64,000 nucleotides of DNA from Astrothelium macrocarpum. Taxonomy: Eukaryota > Ascomycota > Dothideomycetes > Trypetheliales > Trypetheliaceae. The DNA is taken from assembly GCA_021030915.1 (NCBI GenBank), contig JAGEMR010000112.1, positions 1 to 64,000 of the forward strand, read 5' to 3'. Shown here piece by piece: positions 1 through 10,894 of the stretch (within the stretch, counting starts at the first letter, position 1; every line of letters starts with the position of its first letter). The notes under the pieces were generated by a model. The model searched no databases, was not told the origin of the DNA, and saw only the letters and a program-made list of their open reading frames with translations. A program made the position numbers and the translations under genes.

Positions 1-362
1 TTAATTTTTTATTATATATATTTAATATTTTATTCGTTATATCTGATATTTTATATAATCAGAATATAAATTCTTTTAAATTTAAATCAAAAATATATTA
101 AATAATAATCTTTTTTTCATTTATTATAAATTTTGAATAATTAAATTAAATAATAAATCGGAAAAAGATTTCATATAATTAATCAAAAAATTATTAATAT
201 CTGAAATTAAATATTATTATAATAAATCATAAATTTTTAAATTATTCAGATTTATAAATTCGGAATATAAAGTTAATTCTATTTTTTTTATTGAATTAAT
301 AATATTTTACGTTATTATTATATATTATGATAATTCATGAAATGGTGGTACCAAAAAAAAAC

Positions 363-396
363 GGCCGTTTCGCTGATATGGCCGCTTCGCTGATCC
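363..396 (+). repeat. 17-bp direct repeat, two copies
   Basis: Two adjacent 17-bp copies starting GGCCG and containing TTCGCTGAT differ at a few positions, mostly C/T. They form a GC island in otherwise AT-only sequence and may be subterminal transposase-binding repeats of an old DNA transposon. Confidence 0.6.
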
Positions 397-973
397 AATA
401 CGTTATCTATTTAATCAAAAGAATAATTGAATACGTTATTATTTATATATTTTTTATTATTTAATTTACAATTTTAATAATTAATATTAAAAAATTTCTT
501 TAATAAATAAAAATTCATTTTTTAATAAAATTGAATTATTTAATAATTTATTAAAAATTGGAAGAAATTTATAGTTTTTATTTATGAATAATAAAAAATA
601 ATTTATCTGATAATATAAATATTTTTAAATGAATATTTAATTTTGAAATTATAATATTTAAATTCTAAAATATAATTTTAATTTTTTTGAATTCAGATTT
701 AATATTTAATTCAATAAAAATTTTAAAATATATTGATTTAAATATAATAAAAAATTCGAATTTAATAATATAATTAATCACGATTTTGATCAAAAGATTA
801 ATTCTATTATTATATATATATTTTAAAAATAAATATAATATGATATTTAATAATTAAAATAAATAAAATATATACATAAATATATTAATAATAATAATTT
901 TATTTTTTTTACAAAAATTATTGAATTTAATTAATAAATAGTTTTTATATTTATTAATAATTAATAATTGATA

Positions 974-1041
974 GGGTCTACCACGGTGTTATGAACCACA
1001 CCACCGCGTGGCTCACACTGTACATACGCTCCGCATACGAT
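974..1041 (+). repeat. Left terminal inverted repeat (68 bp)
   Basis: It matches the reverse complement of 2783-2850 with only a few differences, all C/T or G/A. It is far more GC-rich than the element interior. Confidence 0.93.
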
Positions 1042-1929
1042 TAATATACAATTCGTATACATTCAATCATAACAATTCAAAATTTTTCAAAAAATATGGA
1101 AATTGAAAAATAAATATAAATTATTTATGATATATTTTTTAAAAATTTATTTTTATTAATTCGTGAAATTATATGAAAATTTAAAATTCTATATTTGATA
1201 TTAAAATGTAGATTAAATGACGATTTATCATTAATAATTATTAAAAAATTATAATAATTTTTAATAAATATTGAAAAATTAATTTTAATTTATTGGATTA
1301 AATGATATATTATTATAGAAATTCTAATTATATATTTATTATTAATTGAATTTATTGAATTTTTGTGAGAAAAACGCGTTTATCACGCGTCCTATTTATA
1401 TTTTATATAAATCTATTTTGAATTTATTGGCGTCAATTAGATCGAATATTTTATCAAATGATATTTTTAAATTTATAATATATATATTAATCAATTAGAA
1501 TCTGTTTATATAAATGAAATAATTATAAAAATAATGAATCGTTAATTTAATATATTCAAAATATAATAAAAAGAATATGAATATAATATTTCAGATATTT
1601 ATAATATAAATGAATTAGAATTTGATATTAATAAAGAATAATTATCTAAAATATTAATTCATTTTAATATAAAAAAGAAATAAAAGATTATAATAAATAA
1701 ATAAAAATGGATTATAATGATTGAATATATTAATATAATAAATAAGATATTTATGTCTTTTTTGATTTTCAAAAATATATAATTGAATTCATATTAATTA
1801 TTCATAAAAATATTATTAGAATATCATTTCGTAATTAATAAAAATAATTAGACGTTAAATGAATTAATATTATATTGATTGATTGAAATTTTTGATTTTT
1901 TAATACGCAAATGATATGAGAATCGTAAA

Positions 1930-2080
1930 CGTCTTTTTATCGCAGATGGTTATGATAGTCATATTCAGACCAAATTCATCATCTATTATATGAAGAATAA
2001 AATCGATTTTATAATTATATCATCGTATTATTTATATATATTTTAATCATTTGATATAAATATATTTTTTATATTCAAAT
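1930..2080 (+). pseudogene. Remnant of Fot1/pogo DDE transposase
   Basis: In the frame starting at 1930 the translation reads RLFIADGYDSH, then F, Y, N, I spacing and a degraded S-x-Y-L...FD run. This matches the second-aspartate region of pogo/Fot1 transposases (typically ...DGHxSH...F...C..N.I...P.HSSH..QPLD). His-to-Tyr changes and an in-frame TAA where Gln is expected are what C-to-T mutation gives. The rest of the transposase is too decayed to trace. Confidence 0.75.
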
Positions 2081-2782
2081 GATTTTATATAAATGAAATA
2101 ATTATATTTTATAAATTCAGTATATAACGGATGTTTAAAATAGAATGAATTGAAATATTCATTCGGATATATAATATGATTATATTAAAAAAAAATATTC
2201 GTATTGATTTTTGAGGTGTAAATATAATATCTTTGAATTATAGACGAATTTTGGATGAATTATCTCAGATATAATCATTATTATATACAAAAATTTTCAT
2301 ATTATCTGATTCAGATAATTTGAATTATTTATTATTAAAAAATTCTTTTTCAAAAATTATTATATTTATCAAATTAAATAAAAATTTTATAAAAATTTTA
2401 GATAAAAATAATATAATTAATTCGTTTATAAAATATTATATTGAATATATGATATATTTTTACGAATTTTAAAATATAATGATCGTTATTATAGCCAAAT
2501 AATTGACAGATCAATTAGAATTTTTTAATAAATAAAAATATAATATTAAAAATAAAAAAATCGAATTAAAAGACGTTAATATTTATATAATTATGAATAT
2601 ATTATAAATTGTATATATATTAAAGAAGAAATTGTATATGAAATATCGTTATAGACGACTAATAAAGACTGTATTAAAAAAAGAAAAATCGGAAGAAATA
2701 AATTATGTATCTAATGATTCTTCAGATAATTCAGATTTAGATTTGGAGATGTGGGTGCGAAATGTATGAGGTTCGTATGCTG

Positions 2783-2850
2783 ATCGTATGCAGAGCGCAT
2801 GTACAGCGTGAGCCACGCGGTGGTGTGGTTCATAACACCGTGGTAGACCC
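2783..2850 (-). repeat. Right terminal inverted repeat (68 bp)
   Basis: This is the inverted partner of 974-1041. It ends GGTAGACCC and is followed by TA. It keeps C or G at positions where the left copy has T or A, so the left copy carries slightly more transitions. Confidence 0.93.
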
Positions 2851-3727
2851 TATATATTTTTTAAACAATTTTTTATATATTTATTAAAATATTGAATTCA
2901 ATTTAAATTTATTTTATTATTAATTTATTTATTAAAAATAAATTTAATCATTTAATCATTTAAAAAATCCAATTCCGTAATTCAATTTATAAAATGATAA
3001 ATATTTTAAATAATAATAAATGATAAAATATATCAATTTTTTCTATTAATATATTCAATAATTATAATTTATTTCCGATTCTTAAATTAAATAAATTTAA
3101 TTTTATCATATTTTTCAATATATATTATTATTATTAATATAATTATCATATTTATTATAAAATTTATTTTATTAAAATTATATATATTTTTTTTATATAT
3201 TCCATATTTGATTATTATATTATATAATAATTTAAATCAATTTAAAATAATTTTTGAATTTTTTTATAATATTTTTTGATAATTATAAAATTAATTGAAT
3301 TTGATTTTAAAAATTGATTATATATTAATAAATCATTTTATTTAATATTTATTAATAAATTCGTTTTTATATGATTATAATAAAAAATTGGCCATATTTT
3401 TTATATCAGAAAAATATAATAGAAATTTTTTAAAATTTTAATCAAATATATATTTAATTAATAATTATTTTTCAAATTAATTCAATTTATAATTTTATAT
3501 ATATATTAATACGTATTATTATTGATTATTCATTTTATCATATAAAATAAATTCAGAAATATTATATATTTTAATAATTATATATTGATTTAATTTTTGG
3601 CCAGATTTTTTTATGATTTTAATTATATTAATAATAAAAATAATATTCTTCTTTTTGATATAAATTGATATAATGATTAAAAAATTATGATATGATAAAA
3701 ATTTAAATGGTTTTTTGATGCGGAAAA

Positions 3728-3761
3728 TGCGCGGCTGGGTGATATGCGCGGCTGGGTGGTA
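3728..3761 (+). repeat. 17-bp direct repeat, two copies
   Basis: Two adjacent copies of TGCGCGGCTGGGTG plus three bases form a GC island in the AT desert. They mirror the 17-bp doublet at 363-396 and may mark the other end of the same old element. Confidence 0.6.
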
Positions 3762-5398
3762 AACCACGTTATATTATTAATATTTTATTAAATAAATTCA
3801 AAAATTATAAAATATCGAATTATTTTATATAATATATAAAATATAAATAAAAAAGATTTTATTATAAATTAAATTTTTAAATATTATTATATATTCAATA
3901 AAATAATTTATAAATGAAATTTTTTAAAAAAATCAGATTTAAATAATTTTTATTTATAAATTATTATTCTTATTATTATAATAATAATTAATAAAATTTT
4001 TTTTTTTTTATCATTTATAATATTTAATTCAATTTTATATAAAATTCATGATTTTAAAATATAAATTTGATTATTTATAATTATAATTTCATATATTTTT
4101 CATTAAATTAAATAAATGATGAAATTGAATATAATTAATTTATTAAAATTTTCGAAAAAAATATCAAAAATAAAACGAATAATAATTTTAAATAAAAATT
4201 ATTTATAATTAACGATTATAAATCTCATTTTATTATAAAATTTTTCAATTTTTATTATGAACAATATATTCTTATTCTTATTTATTTTTTTTATTTTATA
4301 TATTGATTTCAATTATTAAATATGAATTTATTCAAATCTTTGATGGACCATTATAATATCAAATTAAATGATTAATTTTAATGTTTTTTTATTATATTAT
4401 CATTTAATAAAATTGATTTTTTTTTATTATTTTAAATAATATTCGAAAAAATGTTTATAATAAAAAATATTATCAATAAATGATTTAAAATAAATTTTCA
4501 TTTATTCAATTCATTTTAAATATTCAATTAATTTAATATATATCAAATTAAATTATATTTAAAATAATTCTTAAATTTAAATTTTTTAAATCAAATTAAT
4601 ATAAAATAATAAAAATAATTCTATAAAAAATTTAATTCTAAATTAAATATGATAAAACGAAAAAAAAATAAATATATGAAAAATATTTATTTTGAAATAA
4701 AATATAAATAATTTTTTTTAAAATAAAAAATTTGAATTTTAAAAAAATATTTAAAAATCAAAAAAAAAAAAAAAAAGATTAAATAAAAAAAATAATTAAA
4801 TATATTCAAAAAATATATTAATTCAAAATTTTGTAATTTTAAAAAAATTATTTATATTCGAGAACTAAAATAATAATAAAAAAAAATTTAAATTCAATAA
4901 AAAAAATTTGTAAAATTTAATAATAAATTAATAAATAAATGAAAATTGAATTATAAATATAACGAAAATACGATTATAAAAAAATTCAATAATAATAAAA
5001 AAAAATATATAAATTATTTAAAAATAATAAAAAAAAAATATAAATTATTTAAAAATAATAAAAATAAAAGATTATTAAATAATAAATAACGAATAAATAA
5101 TTATAAATTGAATTTTATAAAAATAAATAGAATCAATCAAATTAATAAAAAATATTTAAAAATATTTAAATTATTATATAAATGAATAAAAAAATTATAA
5201 ATAAAATAGAAATATTTTTTGATCAAATTCGTTCGAGAAGATCAAAATAAATATCATAACATTTTTTAAATTAAAAAAAATATCTCATTCAAAATCCATA
5301 AATTTACGCTATTAATTCATTTAAATAAAATTATATAATTCGATATTATTGATAAAATAATTGGATTCGAATGCTTGGTGTTGAGAATTGATTCGCAT

Positions 5399-5449
5399 GT
5401 GCGCGACCTAGGGCTGTGCGCGACCTAGGGCTGTGCGGGACCTAGGGCG
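5399..5449 (+). repeat. 17-bp tandem repeat, three copies
   Basis: Three head-to-tail 17-bp units built on GTGCGCGACCTAGGGCT; the third has two changes (GTGCGGGA and a final G). The array starts about 30 bp inside the point where base composition returns to normal, so it marks the edge of the AT-rich block. Function unknown. Confidence 0.9.
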
Positions 5450-6266
5450 CACTCCTAGCCTCTTGGTCCCGAGGTAGTTCGACTAACTTCGACTAGCTTA
5501 GTTTACTGAATGTGAAATACTTGTAATATTTTTCATCTCCTTTGCCTCCTTCACCCGATGTACATAATAGTTTGATGAAAGAGGCAAGCTGGATTTTTAT
5601 TCTCAACGAGTGCTCCACTAAAATTGAACATGATAGAACGGGAGTTCGCTATTTGTCTTTGGAATCTACAGCTTCAAGATAGCACTTACTCTTCAATATA
5701 CATAGAAACAATGTTGGTTTTACCAAAAGCACAATAGACATAGACCAGTTTGGCCCACGAATTTTAAGTGTTTCCTGGCATTGTATCTGACATAGAGTAA
5801 CTGGATCAGAAACTCTCATCCGCATTTCCAAACAGGGCATAGTTGATCCAGCCGTTATTATTCCTATCAGTCCCTACCTTTGGATGAGATATACAACACC
5901 TTGCGTTAATTCGAGGAACAAATAGCGCAACAACAAGGGGTTTGCTGCGACACTAGTCATCAGGCACGGTCGAAAAGCTCAAATGAGGGAATTTTTGCGC
6001 TCACAACGTTGTTTCCCCACACTCACCCTTGCAACGCGTTACACCGTCAAATAAACTTGGAATGTAGCTCTTCTAGACCGCGAGATAATGCCAGCCGAGG
6101 TCCAGCAGTAACAATGCAAAAGCCTAAATCATGCTCTAGCTTTTCAATAAACTACGCACCATCACCATGAGGTTAATTCAACACGAAGGTCGAGAGCCTC
6201 TCGACTTGCTCTTAAGACATCGTTATCTGCACATCGATTGTCCCAAAATCTATTTTGGCTATAAAT
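5450..6266. other. Gene-free stretch
   Basis: Ordinary base composition begins here. Short open frames such as 5649-5840 on the minus strand show no recognisable protein. Part of this is presumably promoter of the secreted-protein gene that follows; I see no other feature. Confidence 0.5.
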
Positions 6267-7051
6267 ATGTATCTCATCACTTTCTTATTACTTGTGGCAT
6301 TGACAGATCGATGTGTTGTACAAGCAAACAACAATAGCGCATATGCCTTCAATGCTAATACTTATCAAGACTTTGATGGTGTCGTTATCCCCGAACGTCC
6401 GGATAAGATTGGAGACCTCCAGGCAAGCAACTACACAATTGCCATCAATCCTAACACCGATGACCCATCCACGTCTTGTCCCACCAGAGTACAAGCGGCT
6501 GGGCAGTGTCCCACGCCTACGCCTGCGGCGGAGGAGACACAGTTCAATACTACGCTCGACCAAGGCGGACCAGAGGGCGAAGTGTATATCAACGTGGCTG
6601 TACCAGGCGCTTAGCAGCTCTACGTTGCGCAAGATGGTATGTAGGTCTCGTATCGATCTCGTCATGTGAGCAAATGTCAGCTAATACAACCCTAACAGGC
6701 TTGCTTCAATACACTCAACCAAATGCAACACCTCCAGCGGGAAGCTACGCAAATCTGTTCGCGCTCGTTGTGCACTACAGCGGTAGTCAATATGAGGAAT
6801 CCAATCCGGCGCTGATATTCAATGGCAGCTATTACTGGTACTCATGTGCGCAGTCCAACGGTGGTTTGAATCTTACGTATGCGCCGATCTCTTCTGGTGA
6901 TTTCGCGGATTGTTTGGGAGGTATCGCGGTTCTTAGCGACGCCTTCTATTTCGGGTCATTATTTCCGGGCTGTCCAGAAGCCATCACAGATGATGCTGAA
7001 GGGCAACCTATCCCGCCACAGTGCGGGTATGCTGCCTACGAATATGATTGA
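6267..7051 (+). pseudogene. Secreted protein of unknown function, interrupted by one in-frame TAG
   Basis: The ATG at 6267 opens a hydrophobic signal peptide (MYLITFLLLVALTDRC, cleavage probably near VVQA). Exon 1 runs to 6636 and exon 2 from 6699 to 7051; the intron (GTATGT...AACAG, 62 bp) joins them in phase. The one defect is TAG at 6612-6614: reading continues on both sides (..VPGA, stop, QLYVAQDG, then LLQYTQPN from exon 2). The codon was most simply CAG, a CpA-to-TpA change. Without it the protein would be about 240 aa, extracellular, with several Asn-X-Thr/Ser sites and scattered cysteines in the second half. I do not recognise the family. Readthrough or a correct sequence elsewhere in the species is possible. 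Confidence 0.7.
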
Positions 7052-8648
7052 TCGGGACTTTGTGAATTCGAAAGCCGACTGCTCGCAGAACCGCAGAGTA
7101 ATAGCAATGTAGTTTTGCGTGCGTACTAGTTTTAGTGGGATGAAGATTGCAAATTTTAGCGTTCGGACGTTAATGAAGGCGTTAAAATCACTGCTCCTCA
7201 GTTGTAATGTTAGACTCAGTGAATATTATTTCTCCATGCGGCAGTGACGGAACTGTGGGTTTTGGATCAAGAGTTTTTGAAAGAGTAGATAAGAGATTTG
7301 AACGATGCAACAACTCTGATTTGCTTGGGGAACCAGAACAAGATGGAGCATACTATTGAATGAAGCTGTGACGATTTTAGAAGCCTTGTTATGGATAGCG
7401 GCCAGAAGAAAAGTTGCATGATAGTGAAACATCACGGAGACCTTGCCCACCAGGTCAAGTAGATGCGGTGAAAGCGAGTTCATCGAGCAAAGATTCGGGT
7501 GGTTGAGGAAAGATAAGGAGTTTGCCAAACGTTTGGCCACAATAAACGAGCGCTGATACGTCGCTTTCTCTCAATATTACGATCCAGGTGTCTTTCCCGA
7601 ACCACCCACTGGTCGAGGTTTCTTCGTGCCGCTATTCGAAGTAGATCCAGTAATGCCGTGAGAGGCATCACACCCAGCTTTGCCGGTTTCATACATCATA
7701 ACTATCATATGACTCGCCACACAATACTCTAGGAAACATCCAGCGAAATTTCTTCCTCACCGAGTCCAGATGTGGCACAAATTAGCCCCATGCCCATCTG
7801 TCCCCCGGTTTTTCTTTGCAATCTGATCTCATAATGTGAGAGACTTTCGATGCCCAGGCATAGAATAAGTATGACAAATTTTTATTTGATGAGGGAAGGA
7901 GGCAAGATATGGGAATGAGAGATGGGAAAAAATGAGAAGTAGATGGGAGCAAGCAAGGAGACCTGGCACACTAAGGAAAACTGCATGAGTGTCGATGAGT
8001 CTCAATGGCGCGACAAAGGTAACGAAGAAAGATCACATATCTAGACAAACTCTAGCCAGCTCAAGTGGAAACGAAAGAGATACGAGAGAATATGTAGGTC
8101 AAAATGAAAACTTGCTCCATGACCACAGCTCGAGCGTACGGCGTCGGATGATATGCTTTTGGCAAGCCCACTACCTTTGCTACCATTATGTGTCATGAAT
8201 ATAAAAGATCAATTGGACGAATAACAACGTACCAAAGGATGAAGCCACACCGCACGTTGGCCAATAACGAACATTGGCATCTTTTTCCTTTCATCTAGCT
8301 TCCAGACGACGGAACCCGCCAAATTCTTGGAGCAAGACAGTTTCTGTTGGAAAGGAGGGAGAGTCAGGTTAGTTGACAAGCCAAACTCGAAAATTCAGAA
8401 TGCTTTACCAACCAACCAAACTAGGCAGAAAGCTATTCCTTCCAAACGTATGATTTTGTGCGGAGGTCGTTTTCTTTGGCTTCTATGTATTGTATATATA
8501 CACGGAACGAATGCATGATGCATTGCAGACAACCTAATCACTCCTCACATAGACCGTTCTTGGTCGAGGTTTATTCGCAGGATTCCTTTACAGTCGTCGC
8601 TGATTGTAGGCCAAGTCTCCCGCGGTCGTATTATCTTCTTATGACCCG
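7052..8648. other. Gene-free stretch
   Basis: Open frames here are short, overlap on both strands and show no domain, signal peptide or splice logic. The left part is presumably the 3' end of the secreted-protein locus and the right part the 3' untranslated region of the complex I gene. I see no repeat or RNA gene. Confidence 0.5.
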
Positions 8649-9449
8649 CTACCTGTAGGGCGCATCCGCCCTGGCTACCGCGGCCAATTCCGGCTCCCAC
8701 TTATCTCCATTCGACAAGAGTTTCTCTTTGTTGTATAGTAGCTCCTCCCTCGTTTCTGTTGCATATTCGGCATTTGGACTCTCGACAATCGCATCGACAG
8801 GACAGCTCTCTTGGCAGAAGCCACAGTAGATGCACTTGGTCATGTCGATGTCGTAGCGAGTTGTGCGCCGTGATCCATCCTCACGTTCTTCGGCTTCAAT
8901 TGTGATGGCTTGAGCAGGGCAGATGGCTTCGCAGAGCTTGCAAGCGATGCAGCGTTCTTCGCCCGTGGGGTAGCGCCGGAGGGCGTGCTCGCCTCGGAAG
9001 CGAGGGGATATGGGACCTTTTTCGAAGGGATAGTAGATGGTGTAGCTGTGGTCTCATCAGCCAATGCTTGGGCAAAGTAGTCGTGGATTCGAGATATATC
9101 ATTCGAATTCGAATTGAGGTTGTGCCGTAAACAACTTCAGATGAGACGATACATACGGTGGTCTGAAGAACTGCTCCAATACCACATACATCCCCCGGAG
9201 CATCTCAGTCAACAGGAAATACCGGCCGGCTTTGTCTAGACTGGTTTCGCCATCTTCATCCCATCTCTTCGGTCTCGGTAACCTGAAGCCTTGCGGTGGC
9301 GGACCCTGGGATGTTGCCGGTCGAGTGGCACTTCTAGAGAAGAAAGCTGTTGTGGCGGGTGTTCTGGCGCATTGCGAAGTACGAATTAAAGTGTGCGCTT
9401 GGCAAGGCCTCATTCCTCCGAGAAGCGCAAGAGGTCTTGTGGAGGCCAT
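8649..9449 (-). CDS. NDUFS8: NADH:ubiquinone oxidoreductase 23-kDa subunit (NDUFS8/TYKY), mitochondrial
   Basis: This iron-sulfur subunit of complex I carries clusters N6a and N6b that pass electrons through the peripheral arm toward ubiquinone, in the inner mitochondrial membrane. Exon 1 is 9449-9157 and exon 2 is 9045-8649; the intron has a GTATGT donor and CACAG acceptor and joins in phase within FFRPPY. The product is 229 aa, the family's usual size. The first ~50 residues are Arg/Ser/Thr-rich, as in a mitochondrial presequence. Two ferredoxin motifs are intact: CIACKLCEAICP (Cys130, 133, 136, 140) and CIYCGFCQESCP (Cys169, 172, 175, 179). The C-terminus GDKWEPELA...RADAPYR is typical. 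It is divergent from the acyl carrier protein gene, 198 bp away, whose product belongs to the same complex. Confidence 0.98.
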
Positions 9450-9647
9450 GGTGAGCGTCTTGAGTGGAGTTCTTGGACTATCGTTGGATTCAAAGTGATG
9501 GTATCATTAGGTTTGAAGGAGGTTCAATGCCGGGCACGTGATTGGTCGCTTTCCATTTAGTCAAGCTACAGCTAAGGACAATTTTGACGAAACGACCCAA
9601 AGCAGCTATCCCGTTCCCCTTTGATTCATCACTTGCAATTCCTCGAC
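9450..9647. promoter_or_regulatory. Shared divergent promoter of NDUFS8 and the acyl carrier protein gene
   Basis: Only 198 bp separate the two start codons, so both genes must use this interval. It contains CACGTG at 9535-9540, directly followed by ATTGG at 9541-9545 (a CCAAT box on the minus strand). CCAAT boxes are bound by the fungal HAP/CBC complex, a known regulator of respiratory genes, and CACGTG by bHLH factors. Binding here is inferred. Confidence 0.7.
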
Positions 9648-10327
9648 ATGTTAAGAACTGCATTTCTCAGAGCTGCGCGCAGCGCTACACAGACTCCACT
9701 CCGCAAGCCTGCCGTATCCCTCCGGTTCGTTCCTAGAAGCTCTATCCTCAACTCACAACAATTCCTTCCTGCAGTCTCATGTCAGGCAGTAAGGTGCTAT
9801 TCGGCTGGTGGCGCTTTGACCAAAGATGAGATTACTGGTAGAATATTGGATCTTTTGAAAAACTTTGATAAGGTAAGTGTTGGCCGTGGAGCTGCTTCGA
9901 CATAAGAGTCTAATACGCGGACTAGGTTCAGGATGCCACAAAGGTACTTACCCAATCTCGACTCCTTCGGTATTCAATGACGCAAATTTGACACACACAG
10001 CTTTCGCCTGATTCTCATTTCACAAACGATCTCGGACTGGACAGCTTAGATACGGTGGAGGTGGTCATGGCAATCGAAGAGGTATGATGAATTCCACCTG
10101 CAGCAGCAAAGCGAATGCTAAGATGGAGCAGGAGTTTAGCATTGAGATTCCCGACAAAGAGGCAGACGCGATTCACAGTGGCAAGTTCCTTGGATGGCTG
10201 ATATTACTTCTGTTGTGCTAATTTTGGCTGTAGTGGACAAAGCCGTCGATTATATTCAGAACCAACCTGACGGTAGTTCACCTCAAGGAAATTATCGGCC
10301 TACGCTAACACCTCTCTAGCACATTGA
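9648..10327 (+). CDS. NDUFAB1: Mitochondrial acyl carrier protein (complex I subunit NDUFAB1/SDAP)
   Basis: The protein carries acyl chains on a 4'-phosphopantetheine arm for mitochondrial fatty-acid (lipoate precursor) synthesis and is also a complex I subunit. Six exons: 9648-9872, 9926-9943, 10001-10081, 10132-10180, 10234-10272 and 10320-10327, giving 139 aa. The N-terminus (MLRTAFLRAARSATQ) is an amphipathic presequence. The prosthetic-group serine is Ser96 in LGLDSLDTVEVV. The end VDKAVDYIQNQPDAH is typical of the family. The second exon is only 18 bp (VQDATK) and the last holds just the final Ala-His and the stop. Intron 4 begins GCAAGT rather than GT (see findings). I chose 9648 because it is the first ATG of the presequence. 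Confidence 0.97.
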
Positions 10328-10894
10328 GCATAATCGACCAAGTGGAGGGTGAATGTTGAGGGCAGGTGAAAAGGCAATCTCCGCCAAGGAACGGTATTCG
10401 TAGAAACACCTGTATATATAAAGTAGATTTGTCAAGCATGTCACTTCACTTTCCGTTTTTAGTTTTCAAAGAATTGCATGTTCGACTGCATAACATAGAC
10501 GTTGCAAGTACGAGTTGGTTGGTTGTTTTCAAACAGCGGATACGCCCATATAGATAGATCCTTGTAAGGTCGCGTTCCGCAGCGTAACTCTCCACTACCA
10601 ACATCAGAAAGCCACCACGTCAAAGTACCCCCATCATAGCCACTCCAACTAGCAACTTTTAGCCGCACCAACTCTTTATTACAAACTCTCCGGCGTGTAA
10701 CTAGTGCCCACCTTACCTACTGTCGCTCCTTCACCTCGCCCTTTATACCATTGGGAAATTTTCTCGGTGCCCACGTGCTTCCATTCCCACCTCAGCAGCA
10801 TCAGCCTGAACGACAGCCACCATTGGACCGTCCAACTACGTACCGAAGTCAATCCTCTATATTCGGTCGCACTGGTAGTCTCTTCTAGGGGACA
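10328..10894. other. Intergenic region
   Basis: It contains the 3' region of the acyl carrier protein gene and the promoter and 5' leader of VPS74. Short frames in it carry no recognisable protein. Confidence 0.6.

Larger units (their letters stand above)
974..2850 (+). mobile_element. Degenerate Fot1/pogo-type Tc1-mariner transposon
   Basis: The element is 1877 bp long with 68-bp terminal inverted repeats beginning GGGTCTACC, flanked on both sides by TA (972-973 and 2851-2852), the target duplication of the Tc1/mariner superfamily. Fot1-class fungal elements are about 1.9 kb, which fits. Between the repeats the sequence is RIP-wrecked, yet a piece of the DDE transposase is still readable near 1930-2080. 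The element is dead. It sits inside the AT-rich block and may be nested in an older element. Confidence 0.85.
351..3759. mobile_element. Possible outer DNA transposon, nested host of the Fot1-like element
   Basis: Both ends carry a GC-rich island of the same design: a 17-bp unit repeated twice (363-396 on the left, 3728-3761 on the right), lying next to TACC on the left and its reverse complement GGTA on the right. A TA dinucleotide sits at 349-350 and at 3760-3761. Without the inserted 1.88-kb element the body would be about 1.5 kb. The two ends are only weakly similar as inverted repeats, so they may belong to different elements. No transposase is readable. Confidence 0.25.
1..5365. repeat. 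Extreme AT-rich, RIP-degraded transposon block
   Basis: The block is overwhelmingly A and T, with stop codons in every frame and no convincing gene; the only long open frame is a low-complexity Ile/Lys run. GC-containing islands appear only at about 345-400, 974-1041, 1366-1395, 2755-2850 and 3710-3765, and most of these look like transposon termini. Composition changes abruptly near 5365 to ordinary mixed sequence. This is the known signature of repeat-induced point mutation on repeated DNA in filamentous ascomycetes. RIP is inferred from composition and from the degraded transposase inside; dinucleotide indices were not computed. Confidence 0.9.

Noticed and set aside
3519..3767. 82-codon minus-strand frame inside the AT-rich block
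   Set aside because: It is a run of Ile, Lys, Asn and Tyr produced by AT composition, and it overlaps the GC island of a transposon end.
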